Source: Asterella californica
Taxonomy: Eukaryota > Streptophyta > Marchantiopsida > Marchantiales > Aytoniaceae
Length of the DNA stretch: 64,000 nucleotides
Reading direction: 5' to 3'
Assembly (NCBI GenBank): GCA_036924285.1
Contig: JAYKYS010000018.1
Span: 6,510,001 to 6,574,000 of the forward strand
Shown here: positions 11,777 through 22,300 of the stretch, in pieces
Layout of the letters: each line of letters opens with the position of its first letter
Position numbering within the stretch: the first letter of the stretch is position 1
The notes under the pieces: generated by a model
Seen by the model: the letters and a program-made list of their open reading frames with translations, nothing else
Database searches by the model: none
What the model was told of the DNA's origin: nothing
Program-made: the position numbers and the translations under genes

Positions 11777-13230
11777 GATTGTCAAGAATCTCCACTACTG
11801 AAAAACATATTCATTCAAAGAAATATCTAATGCCACCATTATATAGATGATATGCTTTGATTGACCCTAGCAATCACAAGGACCTTGGATCTTCTTGGGT
11901 GATGATTGTTATGATAAAAGAGTACAAGACATTCGAGATTACATTTGGATCATCATTAAGCCGACACGGAATGACTCAATCGTTGCTTTCTATCCGACGT
12001 CCACATGATAATACTAGAACAATTCATTAACGAACAATCTCAGGGGTTAATTACTTGATAACATCTCTCAAACTGTGTTTTCACTTGGTGACACCCTCTA
12101 TTTATAAATGTCACACCCTCTGCCAGTTTCCGGTCGTTAGTTTGATGGGGAGTCCTTGCATTCAAAGATATTCGGTAGTTTCAAACCCTAATTACTTGGG
12201 TTATATATTATGTTCTAACATACTCTACTTTCAATGCTAACATAAAGTATACAGTCCATTGACCGAAACATCCAATCCATACTTTCAACCTTTACATACA
12301 TAGGTAGCTTCAATCTTAGCGTGGCTTCGTAACGTCCTCGGCAGTGCAGACAATGACACTCTGCAATTCACTTGCTCGGCTTGTGAAATGGTTTCCCGTA
12401 CCGGACTAAAGATCATCATCCACAACCTTGCCAGTTTTGGCCTATAACTTTATTTCTAAGCCGTCTTTACACTCAGATGTCTCTTACGAACGTATTCAAA
12501 TTTTGAATCGTTTGACCTTCCATTCTCTCCACTTTCATCTCGTGTTGACAGAAGGATCGTGGAAAATTGAGCGTGTATTATAGAACCCCCATCCCTTGCC
12601 TAAGCACTAAGATAGGGAGAACTCGAGGGGTCGACAGGCCGAACTAAAGAGATTAACGAAAGGACTTGGGGAAGGGGACGAACTTGATAATGCCCCGACA
12701 TAGTGCGTCAGACCCTCTCAAGAACATGTATAGCATGTAGAACATTCACTCGCCGTGGACAACTTGTCAGAAGCTTTTTCGCCTCGATACTTTCCACACA
12801 ATATCCAAATAAGCTCCGAAATATTGGCGAGCCTGGTGGGGTGCTCTAACAGTGCCTCGTTTGCAATAAGCTTGCACCGTTCGTAAGCGCTGCGCGCTCC
12901 CCTTCGATTTTGGTATCGTACCAGAAAAGTCTTCCATCCCCTCTACTTTTTGCTCGAGGTATACTAACTTGTTCTGGACATGTGTCCCCGGATCATGGAC
13001 GACGGATGAAGACTACACACATCTACATGGTTGCGGGCGACTAAGCCTGAACAACCCCGTCCACTAACGCTGCAACTGCCGACAGTGTCGTGAGCTTTAT
13101 CAGAAGGAAAGAAGAAACCAAGACTACTTCGAAGTCTCGAGTTCAAGGTCCCTCTTAACATCCTCGGGCTGTGGGCATCCAGTTCTTTGGAAGAGATTCG
13201 AAGTGTACCTCTCACTGCTATCCCATTGCA

Positions 13231-13276
13231 TTTTGTAGGTGTCTCACAAGCTAAAACTTGTGAGACACCTACAAAA
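13231..13276. repeat. Perfect 20-bp inverted repeat with a 6-nt loop
   Basis: Arm 1 (TTTTGTAGGTGTCTCACAAG, 13231-13250) and arm 2 (13257-13276) are perfectly complementary around the loop CTAAAA. It lies about 900 bp beyond the VPS39 stop. A perfect palindrome implies recent origin or selection. It could be the collapsed core of a MITE, a small hairpin RNA, or an inversion-duplication scar. Confidence 0.9.
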
Positions 13277-13384
13277 AAACAGTAACTTCATGTCGTGACA
13301 TTCGTCGTTATATACTACTCACTTACCTGTCATCTCAAAAGTTGATTCAACCACCATTTCTGCACAACATTTCTTCATTCGTAG

Positions 13385-13588
13385 CTAGACTGAAAATAAA
13401 AATAGGCAATCGATGGCGTGGCTTGAATTAAAGCAAGGAGTGGCACCAATCGGTGTCAATATTTTCCTTAAGAGTGGCATATCCGGAAGAACTGCATGAT
13501 GGCACTTGGAATCAACACACTTACGAGGGGATACTAGCATGACGGTTAGTGAAGTGAGTAAAACACAACGAAGTACCGTAAGTCGCAT
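13385..13588 (-). CDS. Hypothetical small protein with a signal-peptide-like start
   Basis: From the ATG at 13588 the 67-residue product begins MRLTVLRCVLLTSLTVMLVS, a short basic start followed by a hydrophobic core, as in a secretory signal peptide. The remainder has several Cys residues and no family I recognise. The frame also runs upstream without a stop, and a splice-acceptor-like CTACAG lies nearby, so it could equally be part of a larger spliced gene or chance. It is downstream of VPS39 on the same strand. Confidence 0.2.
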   Translation of the reverse strand: MRLTVLRCVLLTSLTVMLVSPRKCVDSKCHHAVLPDMPLLRKILTPIGATPCFNSSHAIDCLFLFSV

Positions 13589-14176
13589 TTCTGGCCATAT
13601 TTCCTGTAGGAAAATGCGGAAGCAACGTTGCAAAAGCAGCAGCCAGAAACACTACGAGATCGGGTGGCTGTATCAGCTTTTCTGGTGTGAGGTTCGCCTT
13701 GCAATTTCCAAGCAAGACTTACACCCAAAAACGAGGCATCCTCTTACATCAGCAGAACTGTTAAAATCTACATGGAAGGATCTAAGCTTTAAGCTGTTTC
13801 AGCTCTTTTCTGGATCTGCATCACGCACTTGGATCTGTGGGTAACTGGAAAACGGATGCAATATCTGACTCGTGTGCTCATTATATGTTTCTTACTCTTG
13901 CGATTTACAACTAACGCCAAATAAAACTGGACTCTAATGGTTAATACTCTACATACTGCTGCCTGCATTAACTACAACCTGCCGGCTGCTACTGCTCTTT
14001 TGCTCACATGATCACCAAACAAGAGAAACCGTTTATCTACGGGTTTCTGGCCCCAAACGACTCAAGTATCTTCTAAATATAAGAAGTCGATGAACAACAC
14101 CGAGAACAAAGTTTTGACGATGAATGAGAAAAAAAACCGCACACTCTGCAAAGAAGTCGGAACTTACTAGCATGAA

Positions 14177-17100
14177 TCAAAACCCAGCTGCAGTCGGTCC
14201 CGGTCTAGAGACAGGACTATCTCTGTAGCATACAAAATGAGCAAGTGTACCACTCGGATACACAGCAAATACACTCGTACCTATCCTCTTGCGACAGATG
14301 GAGCACGTTCGGTCGCTGTTCACCTTCACTACTCGTTTTCTACACTGTAACAACTCTTCCCGTACTTGCAAGTTCTCGCTGCGGTGAAGATTCTTGATGA
14401 CGGCCGAATTGCGACGAGACTCACTGGACGTTCGAAGCAATGGTTCCAAGAAGGGGAGAAGATTCTGGAGCTTCGTGTCGGAAGGTATCATACGAAGTGC
14501 TTGAGCACCGTCCAAACGGTCCCACCTGCGACTCAGAAGCCGCAGAGCATCATCCAGCATCAGCTCCTCGGATGATACAATCGGTCCCTCCAGCAGATCC
14601 TCCGTATCGCTGCGGCTGCTTTCGGCAGCACTCTCGGCACTGCTGAAGCTAAATTTGCTCTCTTCTGCTCCTTCGATCTCAGCGATTTTCTTAGCCACCC
14701 CTCCTCTAGTCCTCTGCTGTTGCTGTGGACTAGGTCTGGCACCTGCAAAATTTCTCGCAGGAGCAAGGCTCATCAACGAGCGGTCGTACTCTCTAACAGC
14801 TGCCTTGGGCTTGAGGTACACCTCAAGCAGCGTCAAGTAGATGTTCATAACGCCAGAGTCCACTGGAGGCAGCATGGATTTGGAACTGGGTTTGCTGGCC
14901 TTCCGTCCAATCATTGCGGTGGTATAAACTCGGTCACAATAAGCCAAAGCAGGGTCTGCCTCGTGAAGCTTGTGTGCATAAAGAGTGAGGGCGAGTCGAT
15001 GCTGCCCGAGGCGACCAAGCAAATAAGCTCTTTCTTCGTAAAGACCGTCTATCGGGAGTTTCTGTAATACTCGGTCTGGACTGTAAGCAGTTGTAGTTTG
15101 TAAAACCCTGAGCAGCTTCTGCCTCGCTTCGCTGTGGTCCCGCTCGTCCCATTTTCCTTGGGCAACGCTGACATTGCGTTCATCTAGAACTCTAGCCAAG
15201 TAGAGTTGTAAGAGCTCGTTTTGCAGTTCTGCCGGAGCAGCATCTGCATGCGTTCCGAGCATGTGTTCCAGATACGACATTCGAAGCTCCGGGACGTTTT
15301 TCTTCAGGTGTGCTAGAACTTGATTGATAGGAAGTGGTGGATTATACTCAGCAAACAGGACCATAGTTTCTTCGGGATTGTTTCTCAGTACCCAGTTGGA
15401 GTTCTCCAAAACAAGACTAGGATCTTGAGGTCCGAGGAACTTCAAGTAATCGAGTATGTGCTGAGACCTGACCTCTTCAGGTTCCTTCGGTGGGACAGCG
15501 AAAGATTCCGGTTTCTCAGCAAGATCATTCAGAAGCCGCAGTGCTTGACTGTGCATTTCATGACTCTTGTACAGCTCGATCAGCTCCAAGTAGTGGCCTG
15601 TGGCCAGCATCATCTCTTCACAGGGAGCGATATCACAGTAATTCGGACCTCGGAGTAGTTTCAGGGCTGCCTGCGACTGGTCGGTAGCGAGCATGGCTTG
15701 CACCAAAGCTGTGTCCAGAACGATGGCCAGCTCCCTCGCTTTATGTAGCCTTTTCTCGCTGGTTACTTCCGTGGGTTTTTCGCTGTTTCTTCTTGTGAGT
15801 GGAGTGGCCTCAACCATGGCCGCAACTGCAGCATCAGTCTCCTCTGCTTCGGCTTTCTCGATTACATCTCTCCTTCTGGACGACAGGAATCCTGCAAGAG
15901 CAGAGAGGGCTATCTTCCTCTGCTGAACGTCTTGTGGTTTCATACTTTCTTGAGGACTCGACAGACCCCCGCTTGCATTCTCCGGCTGCTCGGATGACAG
16001 GCCTGCCTCAGATTTTTCTGTAGGTGTTCCTACGAGTTGACCTTCAGAGGGATCGGAGGACCCTAGGCTCACTACGCTTGGCAGTTTCACAGAAGGGAAA
16101 AGAGAGAGTATTGCTGTCAGGTCTAAGGAGGACGCTCCGAAGTGCTCCATAGCATCCGCATACTGACCCTGTTCGAATAGATAATGACCGTATCGGATGT
16201 GGATGGCGTCTTCTTTGCTGGCTCGCAGGGCGGAATCTTCAGGAGGAAGCATTCTGCACAGGTTCAAAGCCTCCTCAAAATTCCCAGACGCAGCCAACTG
16301 CACGACCTGTACTGGAATCGGAACTGGAAGAATCCTATGGATGGCGGTTTCGGTAGCTGCTATGAGACCGGCATCAGTCGACAGTAGTAACTGAACATCT
16401 CTCAGTGGTAACATCTGGACCAGCCCATGGGGAGGTTTCAGAGATCTGACCTCGACGTGGCGATGCAGTCTTGCAAGAGCATAAGGAGGATGGATCACAA
16501 CACCTGCTGGCGTCTCCGTCCAGCTGAGACCACCGTCTCCTGTCGGCTTGCCATTGTGATCAACAATAACCCCGATTTTGTCCTTCCCCAGAAGCAACTG
16601 TCCGTCTGGAAGTGTGCTTATCATCGGGCTTGCGGACCTCCCGCTGGAGAAAATCTCGACCGTCACACCTGTGGTCACATTCATAAGGATATACTCCTTC
16701 CGAATTCCTAAGCACAAGGCGCCCGAACACCACGCCATAGCATTCACTACATCCGGCGCCGGCAAGTCCTTGATTTCTGTGAAGCCACGACTGCCGTCAT
16801 ATCGATAGACATAAATTCGCTTGGCTTTTGCCACGGCAAGAAGGCCTCGATCTTCGTCCCAGCAGTACATGGCTGCGCCCTTCGTCTTGGTCAAATACGA
16901 AACCACTTCGAACTCCGGCAAGGTGTGGATGGCTACGGCATCAGAGAGTGTCACGAGAAGGCCCCGCGATTGTAGCACGTCCATGTGCGTGACAGCCTTC
17001 TTTGCAAATCCCACTCGAGTGTCCCGGAGGATGTAAGTTGGCACGATGATCTCCGTCGAGTCGGAGGCCAGCACATCCACAGTCTCCTCGGGAGCGTATA

Positions 17101-17218
17101 TCCGCAACGAGCCATCAATACAGCCCAGCAGGAGACGAGGTCCCCAGAGTCCAACGCTCTCGATTTTCACTGGGGAATTCCTCAGAATCTGCCTCGAATC
17201 GAATGCATTGTGCACCAT
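14177..17218 (-). CDS. VPS39: VPS39/Vam6-like subunit of the HOPS vacuolar tethering complex
   Basis: This is a single uninterrupted frame of 1,013 residues, the usual length for the family. The start MVHNAFDSRQ agrees with plant VPS39 N-termini, and the context GCAAAATGG is favourable. The order is a CNH (citron-homology) beta-propeller at about 15-290; the family block with EALNLCRMLPPEDSALR and LFEQGQYADAMEHF at about 315-380; a Ser/Gly-rich linker at about 385-440; the VPS39 domain-1/clathrin-repeat region from about 485 on; a low-complexity Ser/Glu-rich insert at about 830-895; and a C-terminal VPS39 domain 2 ending in a zinc-binding pattern C972-x2-C975 ... H994-x2-C997. VPS39 is the Rab7-side subunit of HOPS and promotes fusion at late endosomes and the vacuole. 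The plus-strand frames opposite it are shadows. Confidence 0.95.
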   Translation of the reverse strand: MVHNAFDSRQILRNSPVKIESVGLWGPRLLLGCIDGSLRIYAPEETVDVLASDSTEIIVPTYILRDTRVGFAKKAVTHMDVLQSRGLLVTLSDAVAIHTLPEFEVVSYLTKTKGAAMYCWDEDRGLLAVAKAKRIYVYRYDGSRGFTEIKDLPAPDVVNAMAWCSGALCLGIRKEYILMNVTTGVTVEIFSSGRSASPMISTLPDGQLLLGKDKIGVIVDHNGKPTGDGGLSWTETPAGVVIHPPYALARLHRHVEVRSLKPPHGLVQMLPLRDVQLLLSTDAGLIAATETAIHRILPVPIPVQVVQLAASGNFEEALNLCRMLPPEDSALRASKEDAIHIRYGHYLFEQGQYADAMEHFGASSLDLTAILSLFPSVKLPSVVSLGSSDPSEGQLVGTPTEKSEAGLSSEQPENASGGLSSPQESMKPQDVQQRKIALSALAGFLSSRRRDVIEKAEAEETDAAVAAMVEATPLTRRNSEKPTEVTSEKRLHKARELAIVLDTALVQAMLATDQSQAALKLLRGPNYCDIAPCEEMMLATGHYLELIELYKSHEMHSQALRLLNDLAEKPESFAVPPKEPEEVRSQHILDYLKFLGPQDPSLVLENSNWVLRNNPEETMVLFAEYNPPLPINQVLAHLKKNVPELRMSYLEHMLGTHADAAPAELQNELLQLYLARVLDERNVSVAQGKWDERDHSEARQKLLRVLQTTTAYSPDRVLQKLPIDGLYEERAYLLGRLGQHRLALTLYAHKLHEADPALAYCDRVYTTAMIGRKASKPSSKSMLPPVDSGVMNIYLTLLEVYLKPKAAVREYDRSLMSLAPARNFAGARPSPQQQQRTRGGVAKKIAEIEGAEESKFSFSSAESAAESSRSDTEDLLEGPIVSSEELMLDDALRLLSRRWDRLDGAQALRMIPSDTKLQNLLPFLEPLLRTSSESRRNSAVIKNLHRSENLQVREELLQCRKRVVKVNSDRTCSICRKRIGTSVFAVYPSGTLAHFVCYRDSPVSRPGPTAAGF

Positions 17219-18069
17219 TTTGCCCTCTCTTCTTCCCGCCCTCCCGCGCTGGTGCCAATTAACTTGGAAAGTGCCCTGGTCCTGTCACCACCCGCGAAGG
17301 AAGGAAACACCTGATCTTACATTTCCTGTCAGACTATCCGTGCATGACCAAGAACCTCCCGCCTTGTTCGTACATAATTCACCAGAGAGGATTCTCGCAG
17401 CTCAACTTGGCCAACACTTGCAACCGATTCCAGTAAGCCCTCAAATTTGAGAAACTCCTGAACTGGACACGCAACAGACAACAGACGGAGGCAAACTTCA
17501 TTTCCTACCAACTGATCAAAGCAATGAGTATAAATCCATTTCTAGATCCAAATGACTGGACTGCCACAAAAATCATGCTAAGAGCTTTCCAGCACCCTGC
17601 TCGCAAATGTATACGCCGAAAACGCAGCGGGAACTCAAATCCAGAGAGCTCCGACGACGGATACGACCGCAGCTAGCAAATGGTATCTACAAACTCATCA
17701 CCTCAGTACAGCCGGCACCTACCTACCTACCAGTATGCAGATCGGCTCGAATTTCCAAAAGACCTCTCATGCAGAACGATGCCATCAGAGAAGTCGATCA
17801 CGGAAACTCTCTAGACAATCACCACCACCACCACCACCACCCTGACCCTGACCCTGCAGGAAGCTGCTTCGTGCTTTGGCGCTGCAACTCTCCGTCACTC
17901 TCTTACTTCATGCAAACCCACGAACAAATGACGAGCGCAATCGGCAAAAGTTGACGAGTCGGGAGCTGACAGAGCAGTATCTGTGAAAGAGAGGGGAGAG
18001 GACTAGTGAGCTCAGCTCTGTCAGTTCTGCTTCCAGCGCATCGACCCGCCCGCCTCAAGAGAAGAAAGC

Positions 18070-18111
<42 letters not shown>

Positions 18112-18160
18112 GACTGATCGACCAAGTGAGACGACGAGCTACGTGTTGCCTTCTAACATA
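17219..18160 (-). promoter_or_regulatory. Upstream region of VPS39 with (AG)n microsatellite
   Basis: On the coding strand the leader is CT/GA-rich. Simple repeats are (CAC)n at about 17,819-17,840 followed by three CCTGAC-type units, and an uninterrupted (AG)18 run at 18073-18108, read as (CT)n in the gene's direction. CT/GA tracts upstream of plant genes are common core-promoter or 5' UTR elements. I see no TATA box that I would defend, and a 5' UTR intron cannot be excluded. Confidence 0.45.
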
Positions 18161-18402
18161 TTCATGATTTTACAGTACGAAATTAAAATAAACACCGAAT
18201 ACTTCATAAATTCATTCGATTTCGATTATTTAATTCCTTTTAATCCCTTACATATTTTGGATCCACACTTTGAAGAGTCTATCGAATGGTAAACATAAAC
18301 AATACTTGGAACATTTCGTCTAACTTCACCAAATATAACATAACAATAATGATAATATAGTTATACAATTTTCCGGTATTATCAAGGTTGGCCGGAACTC
18401 CG

Positions 18403-18995
18403 TCAGAACTCCAACAGAAACCCGCCGTGAGCTTTCCGCGGTGTGAGAATCGACGAAGAACAAACAAGAAGAGGAACTAACCGGCGATAAAAAGGCAAGA
18501 GAAAAACCAACACCGGAACTGTTCTGGATGATCCCCTGCTATAGTTTGTGGATGACCGCCAAAGTCCACGAGTTTCCTCGAACTTTGTTTCTCGGGTGTT
18601 GGGGCCTGTCCTGTGGTTTGTTGATGGTAAGATTGGAGTGAAGTAGTTGTAACTTGTCACGGCAGGGGTGGAGCCACTAAAAGTACCTGAGACCACTGAA
18701 AACCCAACTGGCTTGTTGCTCTCTCCAAGACGAACAGTCACTGAATATTTCTGTTGCTGGTGAATTGTCTGAATGGAACGAAACATTGATATACAAACGG
18801 AGGATGAAAATACGAAGCGTAAAGATGCGCTGGATGCAAGAAGTTCTTAAAGTTTAGTGCAGTTAGAACTCTGAGCATTCCGTGCCAAGAAGCTAGACCC
18901 TGCAAAACGTTACGCAGAAAACTTGCTCTGCGTTCATTCAAAAAACGCCGTAGTGTGAACGGGCCCGTTAACACCTGCTCTTGATCCTGAACGAG
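18403..18995 (-). CDS. Possible small unidentified spliced gene
   Basis: Two adjoining minus-strand open stretches (18,738-18,974 and 18,403-18,786) stand out, while the plus strand has none here. The fragment KYSVTVRLGESNKPVGFSVV ends at a good donor (CAG/GTACTT), and an acceptor (CCACAG) about 75 bp on would continue in frame into a hydrophilic segment (RKLVDFGGHPQTIAGDHP). An upstream ATG in ATGGCTCGTTCAGG (about 18,990) could begin a Ser/Arg-rich start. I do not recognise the protein, and the 5' junction does not resolve in one frame. It lies between HCF101 (downstream of its stop) and VPS39, on the same strand. Confidence 0.25.
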
Positions 18996-19350
18996 CCATG
19001 ATCCGGACTCGTAAAACGACTTTTAGCTTCCATACATCCATTTTCCCATCGAATCACTTTAATTCAAATGAAATCATGGTTTGTTCCATCTCAACCGTAA
19101 TATGAAACAGACAATTCACATGAGAAAATGATGTCGGTGCCGAAAGGAACATTACTGTTTTACTTCGTATACTTGAATTGGATACAAGTTTCTGTAGTTA
19201 ACTGTTAATGAACATATCAGCAAGGCATGCTAGAATGGCACTTAAGGACAAAAATTACATTCAATTCTCTTGTATTGCTGATGTTGAGGATCTCTCCTAA
19301 ACATGCCTAGATAATGTACATGCGAATAATCGCAGTTAGCAATTGTTGGT

Positions 19351-22300
19351 TTAGCAACTGCTGCTTCTCGATTCCCGCAAAGCTCCCGCATGATGCAGTA
19401 TTGACGTCGCATTACTCGACTCGACTTGTTTCTCTTGGGGTACCAACTTCGGATCTGTTGCTCCTTCACTTGTTCCTCTTCTTTCACCGTTGGAAACCGA
19501 CGGTAACCCTTCTCCCCCGAACGATTCTTCGGGCACATCCACCAACCGTTCCAAGGACTGCAGCTGATCATACGGAGCGATCTGCAGTGTCGAGAATACA
19601 TCCATAAATATTTCAAATGGAAAGATGGAAAGTCATGGTTTAGAAAGGAGTATCTTTTAACATAGAAGGAATGTCTCCCCACGTTCATGCAAGCAGAAAA
19701 CGAGCATATACGTTCTGAGGCTGTTCTTTGTAATGGTGAGACTAAGTACCTGACTGAATCCATCGGGCCAATTGATGGCAACAGCATAATTTCCCATAGG
19801 TTGTATACTTTCAGGTTCAATATCGTCTGCAATATCGTTATACCTTAACCGCTGCTCTCCGGTCCATTCGTCCTGGTAACAGTTTCACATCAGAAAACAA
19901 TCAGATACGCGTGAGATTACACGGCCTACGCTGGAATCAAGGATACATTACCAGTCAAATGCAAGGTTTAAGGCAGCAATCCGACGCATGTTACGATGTT
20001 TAAAACCGTGACTTACGAGTAACAATTTAGAGTTGAGATGGACACTTGGAACTGTCACTTAGTACATAATTATTGGTCTGACCGTTGTTCAGATTAGGTT
20101 ATGCGATTTAGGGGCTGCATTCTACAATAGGCTGTACACATAAACGTCGATAAGCTCTAATAATCTGGTTAACTGTCAGACTACAGTTAGCCAGGACAGG
20201 TAGCGACGGCTCCGCTAAAGCAATCTACAGAACATAGAAAGCTACTTCCACGATGTAATTTCCCATAATTAGAGGAGCACACAAGATCATCTGATAAGAA
20301 CCGCGCAACAATGAGTAAAAACCCCTGTTTAGGGTTTGGGGCACTGAATCATTGATCCTAACGAACAGAACCACTAGCGATGGTAAGAACACAAAAAGAG
20401 TCGAAAGAAAATTATCTGAACACACACCCGAAGCACGCCCTTACCGGGACTAACGCAATCACAAGCTATCAAGTCCAGCACAAAGATACACTTGAGTTCG
20501 AGGTGGTTGTTTGAGCAAGCAATGAACGCAAGAAGTGATGATAACATCCTTAGAAGTATAAAGCAGAGACGAAGTGAGCAACTGAGACTAAGATTCATCC
20601 TTGGTCAAGAGAAAGGCATGCTGCATTCTGGACAGTGAGGCCTCATCACTTCTATCACAACGCGTTCAATCTCAAGCAGGAAGACTAACGAGGTGGATAC
20701 TCGTGTGTTTCACTCCCGCTACTACTCAACCATATAAAAAGTACTTAAAGCTCACGTACAATGCTTTGTGCCGAACGGTCGTTTCGCCGCACAGTAGCAG
20801 GATGGAGGTAAAAATCATCGTCTGTTCCAGGGACTTTAACTCGAATTGCTTTCAACGTAGGGTCATATAACACCGCAGTAGCAACTGCACGAGGAAAAGA
20901 ATCCACAATTCACAGGTGAGTACCTCGTTACAAGCACCTTTTTCACTTCTACACAATCTAATCATATAATCTGAGTCTCAAAATGTTTCCTCTCTTAAAA
21001 GAGTTGTTCATCTTACGAATACTTCCCTTATCGTCCATGTAAGCTTACCTTGCTGACGAAGCTTTGCACACTGCTGAACGACACAAACGCCGATGTTGGA
21101 GAAAATCTTGGCAACTTCACCCTGTGGATCTACTACTACTTCGGGACTTCCACCATCTCCGGCGGCTGATAACTGTATAAATTCGGTTCAAAGAAAAGTC
21201 TTAGCCGAAGTCTATGATTTAAGTCCCAAGAAACTAGGTGCGTTCTCAGGCGCTCGTGGGAGAAATTTCCCTGGCTCATGAGACGCTTAAACAAACTTGA
21301 GGCTACCTATAGGGTTAGTAGCTAAGTCCATCTCACATTCAGTGGAAAACATAGTCAAACGATGAAGGTGACAAAGATGCAGATCAAGAATTGTATCTCA
21401 GAAACGAAGGTATGATAAAGTTATCAAACATATGACTTCCCTTCCTCGTGTAAGCGGTGAAGCAAATCTGAACGCAACAAGTCATAAAGCACCAAATAAC
21501 GGGTGAAAGTCATTTCCCAAGAAGCAGAAGTCGGAACTGAGACTCACTTCTGGTCTGATAGGAAGCTCATACAGATGAGGAATACCAAACTGTTTAACAA
21601 CCTGTTACATTACAAAGAGGGGTCAGACTACTTTATAGTTTCTGAGAAAACCCTAGAGCACTGGTTCAGCAGCGCAGACTCGGGACCAGTTCAGAAAGTA
21701 AAGATACGTCTGTCAGAAATTAAATATTAACCATAACCATCCTAGTATCAACAACAGATAAACACACACTTTGATCATGTCACTACAGAGCATCAAAATG
21801 ACACGACATTCGGTGGGTGACGTCCTGTCAATTTAGGGTGTAGGGTTTAGATTCAGCTAAGGGTTGAGGGGAACTCGAGACTATGGGGAGCAGGAAACAA
21901 CCTCCGCACCAGAGCCTTTGCCAAAGGGGTAGTATCGTTTTCCATCGGCGTCAAAGTAGCACATGTTCTCCACGACAGCAACACACGGAACCTGTACATA
22001 AAAGCACAAAGTTTTAGCACAAATCATCAAAGCAATGTCGCACTTTGCTCTCCGGAATTTTCATCCGCCCACCAAAGAGATTGACCTGGTGAAAGCGTCT
22101 TTGCGATTAAAAGCCTAGTTGAAAACCAGAATTATCTGCAATGTGGTGCTCGTTAGTAGTTCAAAGAGCACCGACTATGTCTTTATCCGGGCGTAAATCT
22201 ACGATCAGTAAACGAGGGTTGGTTTTGCCTGTCTTCAAGACTAGCAATTAAACCAGAATACGTCATTATGTCTTAGAAACCTAGAGACGTGAAAGTTGGT

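Larger units (their letters stand above)
9101..13230. other. Gene-poor stretch
   Basis: No ORF in this stretch has a recognisable product or plausible splice structure. It contains the two SINE-like heads and two small tandem duplications listed separately. A weaker Pol III B-box-like motif, GAGTTCGACTCTC, lies at 9516-9528 without a clear A box. The rest looks like old, unrecognisable repeat sequence. Confidence 0.5.

Noticed and set aside
14366..17450. Many plus-strand frames of 60-134 codons opposite VPS39
   Set aside because: They are shadows of the GC-richer coding strand, with no motif of their own.
17607..17954. 115-codon frame with a polyhistidine run upstream of VPS39
   Set aside because: The His run is a (CAC)n microsatellite in the VPS39 5' region; the rest has no protein-like features.
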